This document shows positions 22,904 to 34,667 of a stretch of DNA of 64,000 bases, one piece after another. Positions within the stretch are counted from its first letter, which is position 1; the number at the start of each line of letters is the position of its first letter. This DNA is from Pseudopyrenochaeta lycopersici. Lineage: Eukaryota > Ascomycota > Dothideomycetes > Pleosporales > Pseudopyrenochaetaceae. The stretch spans positions 1,240,001 through 1,304,000 of the forward strand of contig NHZP01000010.1 of NCBI GenBank assembly GCA_003313425.1, in the 5' to 3' direction. Position numbers and translations under genes: made by a program. Below the pieces are notes generated by a model. The model was not told where the DNA came from. It saw only the letters and a program-made list of their open reading frames with translations, and did not search any database.

Positions 22904-24334
22904 ATGTCTCGACGAGTAGCGCTAGTAACGGGTGCTAACGGTATCTCCGGCAATGCCCTTATCGAGCATCTGATTCGACAGCCTAAGTCGGAATGGTGAG
23001 GAAATTGATGTCCGGGATTGGTATTCACTCGAGAGACTAACCGTGGGTGACAGGGATCGCATCATCATAACATCTCGTACGCCACCGAAAGCATACTGGC
23101 AAGATGCGCGGGTTGATTTTGTTCCTCTCGACTTCATGCGGCCTGTGGATGAACTGATTGCCACGATGCGAGAGGACTGTCGGAATGTAACGCATGCCTT
23201 CTTTACTAGCTATGTGCATGCGGATGATTTCACTCAACTGAGAGACACCAATGTTCCCCTGTTTCGGAACTTCTTAGATGCTCTTGATTCAGTCGCGGGG
23301 AATACCTTGCAACGAGTTTGTTTGCAAACTGGTGCAAAGGTATGTTATCAAACACAATACACATTCCTGACCATACCAAAACTCAGTAACTTAATATTAA
23401 TAGTACTATGGTTTCCATCTAGGACCTACCGTAGAAAGTCCCATGACGGAGCAGTGCCCCCGGGTTGATGATCCGGAAGGGCATATCTTTTACTATCAAC
23501 AGGAAGATTACCTGCAGGAGCTCTCCAGTAAAAGAAACTGGGATTGGAATGTTATCCGCCCCGGTGGAATTGTAGGATTTACCCCTGGAAGTATGAACAG
23601 CCCTAGTGTAAAATTCATATGGTCGTGCCTTGGGCTAAATTATCACGATCTTAGAAACCGGTATGTCGGAAGCTATAACGCTAGCTCTCTACTTTCTTGT
23701 GTGCAAAGAACAAGGAGGGACTGCTAGTTTCCCGGGCAATCGATTTTTTTTCACCTGCCCCGACGACAAGTCCTATGCGCCGAGTATCGCAGATCAGTCT
23801 GTATGGGCGGTGACGAACGATCACACCAGGAATGAGGCTTTCAATCATTCTAATGGCGATGTGATAACTTGGAAAACATTGCTATCCAAGCTCGGGGAGT
23901 ATTATGAAGTTAAGGTAACGACTTGTGTAATTCCATGAGACAATTCATCCAGCAAAGCTCATTTATACCAGGTGGACACGAAGAGTAGTCTTAAGGACAC
24001 GAGTCAGGTAGGCGTCGAGCACGGAAAAGGCATTATCACATCGCAATCGTGGAAGATCGAAGACTGGGCAAAAGATAAGAAAGCGACATGGGAGACGATA
24101 TGCAGGAAATTTGGTGGTAACCCGGAAGCATTTGACTGGGGTACCTGGTGGTTCTTGGACTGGGCAGTTGGAAAGCCACATCCAACAGTTATGAGCTCAA
24201 ACAAGGCAAGGAAGATGGGTTGGACCCGCTTTGATGACACTTACGATGGCTATTTCGAGTCAATCAAAGCGTTGGAGCATGCCGGGGTAATTCCTTCCAG
24301 AAGAAAAGTGTTGGGCATTCAGCAGAAGTTGTGA
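22904..24334 (+). CDS. PRISE-type short-chain reductase (5beta-reductase / iridoid synthase-like, SDR75)
   Basis: An NADPH-dependent reductase of the progesterone 5beta-reductase/iridoid synthase-like family, which reduces activated C=C bonds of enones or enals. Exons: 22904-22995, 23054-23339, 23404-23590, 23655-23914 and 23972-24334 (395 aa). The N-terminus has the atypical Rossmann motif VTGANGISG. The LQTGAKYYG stretch supplies the family's catalytic Lys, and the Tyr is in YQQEDYLQEL. Further family blocks are NVIRPGGIVGFTPG, SYAPSIAD and NEAFNHSNGDV. The third exon starts inside an apparent intron (TACTATGGT at 23,404), which restores the YYGFHLGP block. It ends QKL, a possible weak peroxisomal signal. 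It is divergent from the P450. The substrate cannot be read from sequence. Confidence 0.92.
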
Positions 24335-24943
24335 ACGGCGTGATAAATACAAGAGGTATATACGACTCAGATAACTCCTATTCTGGCCAATTTTGGCTTG
24401 TATATCAGCTTTGTTGCTCCTCTATATTATATTTGTAGTTTTGTAGAGAAGAAATGTGTGCGTGCCGTACTGCGAAAACAATATCAAGATCATCGACGCG
24501 CCTTGATTCAGATAGTATCGGTATCATTCACGACCTTGAGTCATCCACTGGCGTATTCAAACTTCGGTAAATGGCATTTACAAAACGATGCACTCGAAAG
24601 CACTTAGCCTTCGCTGTTGCGGACCTCCGAGATCTTTTTAGAAATCGATTGTAGGCATCGATGCACCCATAAGAGAACAGTTTCATCGCTTGAATTTTGA
24701 TTCTGGGACCAAGATGTACGCAAAACTCGCATACATGATTTCCAAAGGTTTTATCTGAGAAGGCTTTAGTATATTATTCAGTTTATGTACAACTGGTTCC
24801 GCTGTCAATGGGATTGTCATTTCTAGCCGAATGTGTTCCGAAAATTCCGCCCAGTTCCGCATCGGAAGATCTCATTCAACGCAGCTCAAAATGCGTGCCC
24901 AGCCAGAGCGATGGAGAGACTGTTACTTCGTCTGCATCGAAAA
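24335..24943. promoter_or_regulatory. Intergenic region and acyl-CoA dehydrogenase promoter
   Basis: It holds no convincing gene. Near its end are TTCCG (24,836), AATTCCGC (24,843-24,850) and TTCCGC (24,855-24,860), about 85-110 bp before the chosen ATG. They match the shared cluster motif. Confidence 0.5.
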
Positions 24944-26559
24944 ATGGCTGATACTACTAATCCATGGATCTTCGGCTCTACAATTCCCTTTGCTGAACCA
25001 CCGTGGTCACGTGGCGTACCGTCACCTTATATCAAAGATTCGCATCGCCGCCTCCGCCAGGCGATGCGGGAATGGGTTGAGGAGCATATCGTACCCCATG
25101 TGTTCGATTGGGAAGAAGCTGGAGGGGCGTCTCTTCCGCATAGCGTCTACGAAGAAGCTGCGAGGGCAGGCCTGCTACCCGCTATGGCATCTGGGGCCAG
25201 AGTACCGCGTGAATGGTGGGATAAATATTCTCTGATTGGTGAGGTGGATCCAAAAGAATGGGATGGCTTCCACGATATGATCGTACATGATGAGTTCCTA
25301 CGGGCTGGAGGGATTGGTGTGATCAGGTAAGATGCGACGGAAACAATACCAACAGAGCATTCTGACACATTTTAGTAAGTTATTATCATTAAAAACTTCC
25401 TGCAAGAAGTTCATATTTCCCCCGGAAACGGCCACTAATTACGTCTCCGCTGAACCAGATGGCTTGTGTGGGGGTGTCATACTTGGAACACCCGCTATCC
25501 AAAAGTTTGGATCGGCAGAATTGAAAGAAAGGTAAGTCAAAATGTTCAATAATTGTGTTGGAATTATGGTTTGACCCTTCAGAAGAGTGGTCAGCGAGAT
25601 CCTCTCGGGACACAAAAGATTAGCTTTGGCTATCACAGAGCCGAACGCTGGCTCTGACGTTCAGGGCTTGATCACAAAAGCGCAGCTCTCTAACGATGGC
25701 AAGCACTTTATTGTGAATGGCCAAAAGAAGGTAGGAAAACTGTGGCCCAAGGAGTTCCATGTTAATCTGTATGCCAGTGGATTACTGGGGGAATGTACGC
25801 CGACTACTTTCTTACTCTTGTTGTGGATACAGACAACGGAGGACAAACTTTGCTTGTCATTCCCAGGAGCGAGGGACTAGACACGCGTCATATGAAGATG
25901 TCTGGATCTGGGTCTGCCGGAACTGCCTTTGTTGAACTCGATGAGGTAAAGGTGCCAATCGAAAATGTGGTCGGGGAACGAGGCAAAGCATTCAAATATG
26001 TTATGTCAAATTTTAATCACGAGGTATTGATATTGACTTCTAACTGCATTATAGCGAGGTTTGGCTAATACATCTTTAGCGCCTAATGATCGCATTTCAT
26101 TCTCTGAGGTCGGCGCGGGTGTGCCTTGAAGACTCCATGACCTATGCCTTGACACGAGAAACATTTGGGAAGAGACTTGTGGACCATCCTGTCATCAGAT
26201 ACAAATTTGCTCACATGAGCCGAGAGACTGAGGCTTTGCAAGCCTGGGTAGAGAGCTTAGTCTCTCAGGCTGGAATGCTGTCTTCAGAGGACGCCATTCT
26301 ACATCTTGCCGGTACTACCGCGCAATTGAAGGCACATGCAGGTATTGTACTGGAGCATGTTGTTAGAGAGGCAATCCAGATCATGGGTGGTACAGGGTTA
26401 ACCAGGGGCGGTCGCGGAGAGAGGGTAGAACGCATATGGCGCGACGTGAAAGCAATTACTGTTCCTGGCGGAAGCGAGGAGATCTTGCTTGATTTGGCTA
26501 CTCGACGGGCACTAAAGATACACGAAATTTTGAAACGATCAAAGGGGGGCAAATTATAG
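24944..26559 (+). CDS. Acyl-CoA dehydrogenase
   Basis: A flavoprotein that desaturates an acyl-CoA at the alpha-beta position. Exons: 24944-25316, 25459-25531, 25583-25730 (or from 25586), 25778-26023 and 26080-26559, about 439 aa. Family blocks in order: GVILGTPAIQKFGS, LAITEPNAGSDV, VNGQKKWITGGMYADYF (made only by splicing at 25,778), GERGKAF, the C-terminal MGGTGLTRGG and the GGSEEI loop. The first intron uses donor GTGTGA, which joins GGI to DGLCGG; the nearer GTAAGA donor gives no sensible protein. The ATG at 24,944 was chosen because the shared promoter motif lies just before it; in-frame ATGs at 24,833 and 24,911 are alternatives. It ends GKL. The likely partner is the CoA ligase of this cluster. 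Confidence 0.9.
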
Positions 26560-26875
26560 TCACGGGATGGGAAAAACGAGGCGTGGATAATGATGACAAA
26601 CAAATGAGCGGAATTTCCGCTCTCGTTTGCGCTTTCCGACTTTCCGTAGAGGTTCTGCGTCCGCCTAAGTGCTTCCGTATCATGTGACAGTCATTCGCTC
26701 CATTGCCCAATGTTGACGGAAGGATGGAATGCGTCGCCTGGAAGTCTCTATAAGTTTGGTTGCTGACAGTTTGTCGCTTCTTTATAACTTGTCTTAAGCC
26801 GAGTCTAAAAGATCAGTCCACCGACCAGAAAAGTGAAACCTTTTAACTTTCCATCCCAGTTTCTTCGAGAAAGCC
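26560..26875. promoter_or_regulatory. FAD monooxygenase promoter with near-palindrome GCGGAATTTCCGC
   Basis: GCGGAATTTCCGC at 26,608-26,620 is a near-perfect palindrome, 256 bp before the ATG. The 11-mer CGGAATTTCCG inside it recurs exactly before the cluster regulator (31,795-31,805). It is followed by several more TTCCG copies. Confidence 0.6.
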
Positions 26876-28147
26876 ATGGCCGGAGCCAGCATCGAGGTTG
26901 TCATCATTGGAGCAGGCTTATGTGGGCTTTCAACAGCGATTGCGATCAGAAATGCAGGCCATAAAGTCACTGTGCTCGAACAGGCGCCTGGATTTATCGA
27001 AATCGGGGCTGGCATACAGGTCCCCCCAAATGCAGCGAGGGAATTGATACGATGGGGAGTCAAAGATCAAATGGAAAATATTGCTTCAAAGCCACAGCGG
27101 ATTAACTATCGAGCCTGGAAGACTGGCGAGCCGGAAGGGTTCACCGACATGACAACCATGCTTCAGAAGTACGGTGCACCCTACTGGCAGGTCTACCGCC
27201 CAGATTACCACAGCATACTCTACAACAAGGCGTTGGAAAAAGGGGCTAAAGTTAGGCAAGGCTGTACGGTAAAAGAGTTTCGCCCTCACAAATCAAGTGT
27301 TGTTCTCGAGAGCGGGGAAGTCGTTACTGGAGATTTGATTGTCGCCGCGGATGGAGTTAAAAGCTTAGCAAGGCAGACATTGCCCAAAGGAACTGAGCCA
27401 CATGAAACTGGAGACACCTGTTTTCGCGTCGTCATCCCAAAAGAAAAATTGATGGCCGACCCAGAGCTTGCACCGCTCGTGCATACACCAGGATTTGAGC
27501 AAATACTGGGTCCAGATCACCATATCATTGGATACAATATGCAAAAGGAAGCCTTTTATAATCTACTCATGGTGATCCCGGACGATCGAAAAATGAAGAA
27601 TTACAGGGCTCCAGCCAATGCATCAGAAGTGCGAAATGCGTTTTCCGGATGGGCACCCATGGTCACCAAACTGTTGTCATTCCTTCCCGACGATGTAGAA
27701 AAATGGCGACTCATCGATCTCAAACCTTTCACAGACTGGGTCCATCCATCTGGTAATATGATTGTCATAGGCGATGCCGCTCATGCCACTTTGCCCTACT
27801 TGGCCCAGGGTGCAGCAATGGCGATCGAAGACGCAGCGGCGCTGGGTATCACTCTTTCAAAGTTGAAGTCAAAGTCTGACCTCCCCTCTCTTCTACAGTT
27901 TTTCTATGAATCCCGCATTGACAGAGTACACGCCATTCAACGCGGCTCGTGGACAAATCGTTTCTTCATTCACATGGGTGAAGGGCCAATGCTGGGGATG
28001 CGTGAAGAAGTCTTTGCGGCAGGAGACTACCCTAGTAGCCCAAATCCGATGGGCAACACTTTGTTTCAACAGTTCTTGTATGGATATGATTCAACTGAAG
28101 CAACGAGAGCGAGATGGGAGGCGCTCCATCCTTTGTCCAAGCTCTGA
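26876..28147 (+). CDS. FAD-dependent monooxygenase (salicylate hydroxylase-like), PTS1 SKL
   Basis: A single-exon gene of 423 aa in the group A flavin monooxygenases (UbiH/salicylate hydroxylase-like), which hydroxylate aromatic or similar rings with NAD(P)H and O2. The N-terminal dinucleotide fold is VVIIGAGLCGLSTAIAI (residues about 8-24). The DG motif is LIVAADGVKS, and the second FAD motif is VIGDAAHATLPYLAQGAAMAIED. The ATG lies in a good context (GCCATGGCC). The protein ends HPLSKL, a canonical peroxisomal targeting tripeptide, which is unusual for this family, normally cytosolic. No ring-cleavage dioxygenase is in the window, so simple salicylate degradation is not shown. The substrate is unknown. 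Confidence 0.95.
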   Translation: MAGASIEVVIIGAGLCGLSTAIAIRNAGHKVTVLEQAPGFIEIGAGIQVPPNAARELIRWGVKDQMENIASKPQRINYRAWKTGEPEGFTDMTTMLQKYGAPYWQVYRPDYHSILYNKALEKGAKVRQGCTVKEFRPHKSSVVLESGEVVTGDLIVAADGVKSLARQTLPKGTEPHETGDTCFRVVIPKEKLMADPELAPLVHTPGFEQILGPDHHIIGYNMQKEAFYNLLMVIPDDRKMKNYRAPANASEVRNAFSGWAPMVTKLLSFLPDDVEKWRLIDLKPFTDWVHPSGNMIVIGDAAHATLPYLAQGAAMAIEDAAALGITLSKLKSKSDLPSLLQFFYESRIDRVHAIQRGSWTNRFFIHMGEGPMLGMREEVFAAGDYPSSPNPMGNTLFQQFLYGYDSTEATRARWEALHPLSKL

Positions 28148-28748
28148 TCCAAATGATTCGTAATTAATGTAGAATAATTACTCACTTTGTGTAGCTAGTT
28201 TCTTGGAGTCTCATAGATTGCTTCCGATATGCTTTAGTTCCCGTGACTCAATAAGTGAAATACCTATGCCGTGGGTATTGCATTATTAGTGAATCGTTTT
28301 GATCATGACTCTTTATATTTGTGCGCATTATCAGGACAACCGACTCTCAGACAGGAATCTTCTGAACTGCCTTCTCATACCACGAGTCAGCATCAGCTTT
28401 CAACTACGATAGCTCGCCATCCCTCACGCTGAGAGGTCCAGGAGAAGCGACAGTAAAAGAATTACATAGCTCCTAAGGCATAAATTAGAGTTCGTTATTG
28501 GCTGCGTTTTTCGGTGCTGGGGGCTGCGCACACATAATTCGGGGATTTTCTCCGGATTACGGATGGTGGTGCGGGACCCTCCCGAAATGCCGCTTTGACA
28601 CAATTCCGCATATCCCAGGGTGTGATCCTTGTCACCTAGCTCGGTAACTCCTAGACGAGAACAGATATGCCCTATATGGTCTTGTTGGCACACAGTACAT
28701 TCAACACTCTTATCTTCACACAGCTCTTCCACTTATATTTTGGGAGCC
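28148..28748. promoter_or_regulatory. Intergenic region and aldehyde dehydrogenase promoter
   Basis: No gene is seen. CAATTCCGC at 28,601-28,609 lies about 140 bp before the next ATG and matches the shared motif. CCGGA and CCCG pairs lie just upstream. Confidence 0.5.
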
Positions 28749-30456
28749 ATGGCTTCTTCTACGACCAAATTCCCTTCGAAACTGTTCATCAACAATGAAG
28801 TGTGTCACAGCCTAAATATATGACAAAAGTCAGACCATTACTAATAGCTGGGTCGTATAGTATGTCGATGCTTCAAGCCAAGAAACGCTCGTTTTGATCA
28901 ATCCCCATGACGACTCCCACATAACCTCCCAAGTCCAGTCTGCGAACTCTGCCGACGTCGATAAGGCAGTTATAGCAGCTCACAATGCCTATCGGAATGG
29001 GCCATGGGCAACTTACACTGGCGCCCAGCGAGCGACCTGTATGCTTAAGTTTGCCGACTTAGTTGAGCAGCACGCCGACCGACTTAAGACTTTGGAATCG
29101 CTCCCGACCGGAAAACCGGTTTCTGGACTCGAATTTGACCTCACGCACATGGTTCAGGTCTATAGGTACTATGCCGGTCTTGCAGACAAAATAAGGGGCG
29201 ATACGTACCCAGAAGATAACGGTGTATACAAGATCGTAAGATACGAGCCTTTGGGAGTATGCGCCGGCATCGCCTCCTGGAATGCGACGTTTCTGTACGT
29301 AGGATGGAAAGTGGCGCCTGCTGTGGCAGCTGGAAATTGCTTCATCTTCAAGGCATCAGAAAAATCCCCATTAGGCGCGTTAGCATTGGGCCCGCTGTTT
29401 GCCGAGGCAGGGTTCCCGCCAGGCGTGGTACAGTTCTTGTCAGGCGCGCAGGCAGTGGGAGAGGCTCTAGCGAACCATTCTGGGATCGCAAAAATTAGCT
29501 TTACAGGATCGATAACAGCTGGAAGAAAGGTTCATGAGGCTGCGAATAGGAGCAACTTGAAGAAAGTCACTCTAGAGTTAGGGGGCAAATCACCCGCAAT
29601 CGTCTTTGATGATTCGCCCTTGGACGAGACGGCGGCTGCGTAAGTGATCATACAATGCAGCACTCTGAAGCTGGCTGGCTGGACTGAACATAACACAGAG
29701 TCGGTGGCGGCTTCCTTATCAATTCAGGCCAAATATGTGCAGGTAAGCGCGATACAAGTCCACCGTCTCTTCACTGGAAGCAGGCTTTCCGCTAATTTGT
29801 TTATAGCTGCCTCTCGCGTCCTTGTCCAGGAGAGAATGGCTCCGAGACTTACGGAAGCAATCAAGCGCATCTTCGAGTCAACAACACTTGGTGCGAGTCC
29901 GCTTGATGAGTCTACCGGGTATGGGCCTGTTGTGGATAAAGCCCAGTTCGATCGTATCATGTCATACATTGAACTCGGGAAACAGACTGCCACTCTTCTC
30001 ACTGGTGGAAAAAAACGAGGCACAAATGGTTGCTACATCGAGCCGACCATCTTCATTAATCCTGAAAAGGACAGTCGAATCTTGCGTGAGGAAATTTTCG
30101 GTCCAGTGCTAACTATCCAAACATTTGATACCGAGGAGGAAGCAATTGCACTTGCGAATGAGACAGAGTACGGCCTTGCTGCTGCAGTTTACACGAATGA
30201 CCTCGCTCGTGCGCTACGGGTGTCCAGTTTGCTCGAGTCCGGTAGTGTGGCAATCAATTCGCCCTCGTTGCCTGAGCTGAACACAGCTTTTGGTGGGACC
30301 AAACAGAGTGGCCACGGCAGAGAGTTGGGAATCTATGGGCTCTATGAGTATCTGGAACCGAAGAGCGTCCATATAAAGTAAGTCCAGCGAGTATGGCATG
30401 ACCATGCAACGATTGATTTGACACTTTATAGTTTGAACTTCGCCCCAAAGCTTTAA
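28749..30456 (+). CDS. NAD(P)-dependent aldehyde dehydrogenase
   Basis: Oxidises an aldehyde to the acid. Exons: 28749-28799, 28861-29639, 29699-29742, 29807-30377 and 30432-30456 (489 aa). The general-base block is VTLELGGKSP. The catalytic Cys lies in the short third exon (FLINSGQICA, read one frame off the surrounding ORFs). EEIFGPVL is conserved near residue 375. The apparent stop at 30,379 lies inside a GTAAGT donor. Splicing to 30,432 gives the family's usual VHINL ending and finishes NFAPKL. PKL is a plausible peroxisomal signal. Intron 1 has an ACTAAT branch point. The ALDH fits removal of an aldehyde made by the P450 or monooxygenase (inference). Confidence 0.92.
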
Positions 30457-30689
30457 TTAGGCCCTGTCGGAATCTCGGAATGGTACAGATGATTAGCTTA
30501 GCTTAGCATAGTAGATAGTGTGGCTCTTATTTCCAAGGACCGCTGTGGGGACAGAGGTTGCGGAAAGATAGGTCAGGTCCGTGGGCACGTGAGTTCGTGG
30601 TTCCGCTATCACGCTTTCTGCGGTCTCCTTCTTATGCACATGGCATAGAATAAACAGCCTGCAGCCTGCAATATTTCTCAAACAAGACC
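30457..30689. promoter_or_regulatory. Alpha/beta hydrolase promoter
   Basis: Contains weaker relatives of the shared motif: TTGCGGAA (30,558-30,565) and TTCCGC (30,601-30,606), within 90-135 bp of the ATG. The full AATTCCGC is absent. Confidence 0.35.
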
Positions 30690-31765
30690 ATGGCAGATAA
30701 TTTCTCGAAGCGTGTTCACATTATTCCCGCAAGTTTCCCTCGCTGTGCGGACACGGTCGTTACACCGTCCACGCGCCTCCATCTCGTTGTCGACGAGTAT
30801 CTTGTTCCAACCACGTCGCGAGGCGCATTCACTCTTCTATGTACTCACGGCACGTCTTTCAACAAGTCATTATGGGAGATGGTTATAGTATCATTGCTCA
30901 AAACCAGTGATGTTGCGCCATACATCAAACGCGTGCTTGCTGTCGACGCTGTCAATCATGGCGACAGCGCATTAACGAACAAAACAAAACTGACGAAAGA
31001 CAAAGCGCACTGGCCGGACATTTCCCGCGACATTCTGCAGGTTCTGGGGCATTTTGGGGTTGAAGCGCCGGTGATTGGGATCGGGCATTCATTCGGCGGC
31101 GGCGCCCTGTAAGTGGGAATGATCGCACACTGATACCGAAGCAAGTGGCTTATCTGTTGACAGTGCTCACGCATCTATAATGGCACCGTCTGCATTTTGG
31201 GCCACCGTCTTCGTTGAGCCGATCATCTTCTTGATGGAAAGCCAAACGCAGGGCATAGCGGACATGGCGCTGAATAGACGGGATCGCTGGCCGTCGTACG
31301 ACGAGGCCAAGGCAGCATTTGACAGAAGTCGCGGTATGGCAGACTGGGCCCCCCAGCAACGACAAAAATACATTGACGAGGCGATTTACCGGACGCGGGC
31401 GGGAGAAGAGGACTTCTGGACACTGAAGACAACAAAAGAACAGGAGGCAGCTACGTATCTGGCTGCGCCTGTGCCTGGACTCCCCGAGCTGTTGGAGGCT
31501 TCTCGACAGCGACACTACTTCATCTTGGGAGAAGACAGCGTCGTTCTGTGAGTTTGATCCTGTGAGAGTAGGAGCAGACTGACTGGGATGCAGTAACTCT
31601 ACGGCGAGGGCCAGAATCGAGCAAATCAGTCACAAGCCGGGCTGGGTCACGACGCTTCCGGGCGTGGGCCATCTTGTGCCCATGACGCATCCCCATCTTC
31701 TTGCTTCGGAGCTGGCGCGAGTGCTTCGCCAAGTGGCAGGGTCGACGACCATGTTCAAGCTGTAG
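30690..31765 (+). CDS. Alpha/beta hydrolase
   Basis: A small serine hydrolase of 324 aa; exons 30690-31108, 31164-31547 and 31594-31765. The oxyanion region is TLLCTHGTSFNKSLW. The nucleophile elbow is GIGHSFGGGAL (GxSxG, Ser about residue 134). The catalytic His sits in LPGVGHLVPMTHP, found only in the third exon. It could cleave an ester, a lactone or a CoA thioester; the sequence does not say. It ends MFKL, so FKL is the C-terminal tripeptide, a weak PTS1 candidate. It lies 237 bp before the cluster regulator on the same strand. Confidence 0.9.
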
Positions 31766-32002
31766 TGGGTGGTGGGGAGGATAGCGGAAATGCGCGGAAT
31801 TTCCGTCACTAAGCCATCAAATGCGGGGCGTGTGCGGGGTGCAGGGCGCAACTCAGGCTAGCCTAGGTAGGGAATTGACTATCTGCCTTTTGGAGCCCTT
31901 GTCCAATGTCTCCGACATCTATGTTGGTTGTCTTTGTGGGTTTGCAAATAACGACACAAACAGCCGCGCATTTCACATTGCCGTACCCTCTATCCAGCGC
32001 CC
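31766..32002 (+). promoter_or_regulatory. Promoter of the cluster regulator, with CGGAATTTCCG
   Basis: GCGGAA at 31,784-31,789 is followed by the palindromic CGGAATTTCCG at 31,795-31,805, about 200 bp before the ATG. It is the same 11-mer as before the FAD monooxygenase. This suggests autoregulation (inference). Confidence 0.55.
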
Positions 32003-34394
32003 ATGGATAACAACGACACTCCCGTGATACCCGATGCAGGACAAACTTCGGCTCCAGCAGAACGTAAGAGAGCAAAGCGAGGCAGATACATTGCGCGTGC
32101 CTGTGACTTCTGTCAGCGAAGAAAGATCAGAGTCTGTCTGCCATATACGACTCTGGGTCCTCAAAAAGCTCTGCTGACCGCAATGCAGTGTATGGGAGGA
32201 ACACCGTGTGCTGCCTGCGCCGCCAAACGACGCGAATGCCTCAAGATCCCGCAAAAGAGCACACCCCTCTTTGACCGACTTGAAGAGGTAGAACGCCGAC
32301 TGGAGTCGCTGACGCAAGCGAAGCCAGCCACAATTCCTATCAATGAATCAGATGGCCCGTCTAGTAACCGTCGTTCCTCCTCAACCGCCTTTTCCGGCGA
32401 GACCTCCCTTGACCACACCCTGAGCCAGGTTGAAGACCAGCTGGGTGCCGTAGACGTCGACTGTAGCGACCATGCTCCTCCAGGAGATGCTAATCTGCAG
32501 TCTCCAGTGCACAGCACTTTGAATTTCTCGGTTTCCGACAGCAATCCAAGTGGCCTCCTTCGCCGTGCACTTCTGAGCAATGAGATTGCGCTAGACCGGG
32601 TGCGCTGGGACCAGCGCCTCCAGAGCTTTTTCGATGAAATTTACATTCTCTACCCCATGCTTCTTATTCCCGACATAAAGGCTGTTTATACTGACCTGTG
32701 GGACAATTGGTTTCTCCTACCAACTGACCAAGACCAACGCATTGCTGTACGACATCGAATGCAGGTTGCTCAGATTCTTCTCTGTCTAGCAGCTGGTGCT
32801 TGTACCGTCTCGCGCCGAGCGATCACGGAAAATGGAAGGCACGCAGCTGGATGGAGCCTCTACTGCGCTGCCATGGATGTCATTGGGGATTTATTCGCAC
32901 TCATTGAGAGCGATAGTCCTATGGAGGCGTTACAAACTCTGCTGCTTATTGTGGTCTATTTGCTACCACTGGACGCCATCGAACGGGGACAGAAAGTTCT
33001 GTCTATAGCAATCTCCTACGCGCACCAAGTTGGCATTCACCGTCAGAAGGTGCTTAGTCGCATGTCTCTTTTCGACGACGAAATGTATCGCCGAATATGG
33101 TGGTGCATATACATCATGGACCGTAGATATGCTTTGGAGACGGGTCGGCCCTTCTTAACTCAGGACTTCAATATTGACTCCGCTTTGCCAAGAGACTGCA
33201 GCGATGAATGGCTGGCCACACTCCAAAAAAATCCTAAAACGTCTGTGGAGTTGGCTGGAAGCTTGGAGGCACACCTCCTGGAAAATCACGCCACTCCGGT
33301 CCCCTATCTTTGCACAATGACCCAATATTGTAGAATCTTAGGCAAGGTGTGGGAGATAATGTATGGAGCCGCTAATATTGATACACTACCAGGCCGTTTT
33401 CAAATCGAGTATTTGGAGACGTTGCTATCAAAATTCGAAGCCGAAATACCCACAGAATACCAGGAGTGCTCAGACCATCCAGATTGTAGCACAGCGTGGC
33501 GTCATATTAAACAAAGAGCGCTAACGCGAATGGTACGTATCGATACTACCTGTTTATGCCTGTCTAATTTTAGAATAGCGCATTTCAGGACTCAGACTTC
33601 TCATCCGGCAGCCACTACTCCGAAAGCTGCCCTCTGGACCGACTGAGGTTCAAAATTATATCGCCAACGAAGTCATGTGTTTACAGTTTGCGCATGATAT
33701 CATTGAAAGGCACTTTCAGATATCGGATGACCACCCAAAGTTCCTATACCCATTTATTCACTACCTGGCAAATGCGGCTACGATCTCTCTTATCATTCTC
33801 ATGAAAGAGCCCTTGTTTCGCCCAACATATGGTTCTGCTACTATGCTTGCCGTACGAACCCTACGAAGCTATTGCACCAAGACATGGGTTTCTGGGAAGC
33901 TCATACGATCTGTCATGCGTTTAGCTAAGATGACTACGATGGTACTTGGTGATGATCCGGCAGCCCTATCCCATGGGCTCTCCACTAGCACGCTGGCAAA
34001 CAGGGATGCATTGCAATACAGTGCTAGCATGTTCACCACAACCCAACATATTACGTCTAGCGGGCTACAGGCTAATCAGCAATTACCCATAATTGATCAC
34101 AACCCATCTGTAAATCACCCAGCAACGAATAGTGTGGCGGATTATGGTGGTGAGCTAGGACCCATGCAGTATAACACAGATTCAGAAAATTCAAAAGAAA
34201 CGCAACAAGCGGTCTCGCATGTCTCTCCGGATTTGATGGACATGGTGATCACCGACTTTGAGTTCGAAGAAGAGATTTCCTCATATCTTAGAAACGGCAT
34301 TGAAACTGACCGATTTGATCCTGGTCTAAATGTTGATATCGATCACGCATTGTCTACAGACGATTGGCTGAATGCCTTTATGGGAGGCTTTTAG
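32003..34394 (+). CDS. Zn2Cys6 transcription factor (putative cluster regulator)
   Basis: A fungal-type binuclear cluster regulator of 762 aa; exons 32003-32131, 32189-33532 and 33579-34394. Removing the first intron (57 bp, a multiple of three, so the unspliced frame stays open) creates a perfect CX2CX6CX5CX2CX6C finger (ACDFCQRRKIRC, then MGGTPCAACAAKRREC). A linker coiled coil follows (LEEVERRLESL). The fungal_trans middle homology region is at about residues 180-480 (RRIWWCIYIMDRR). The third exon enters at 33,579, restoring RISGLRLLIRQPLL. The C-terminus is acidic, as in activation domains. It sits in the middle of the cluster and has the shared motif in its promoter, so it is the best candidate to control these genes. 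Confidence 0.92.
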
Positions 34395-34667
34395 GATACC
34401 ACCGTGTGTCCATGTCTGTTGTACCTCACCTCCAGGGTCAATAACCATAGGACGTTAAGCTGGAGGCGCTTTGGTTTCGGAGTATTCCAATTTTCTTCTC
34501 TTATGGCTTTTTGAAGCCTTTATTTTATTTTTCAGATTTCCGCGATTTGCTTTGGGTGTGTTTGGCCATCATTCGAAAAGCAGGGACAGTCAGATGTCAT
34601 GCAAGACTCTCCAGTTAAATGCAACAATCGTGGTGCAAAAGTTCTTGGGACCTAGTCTGGTTGCCTT
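34395..34667. other. Convergent intergenic region
   Basis: These 273 bp lie between the stop codons of the regulator (+) and the ligase (-). It is probably the 3' UTRs; no gene was seen. Confidence 0.6.
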
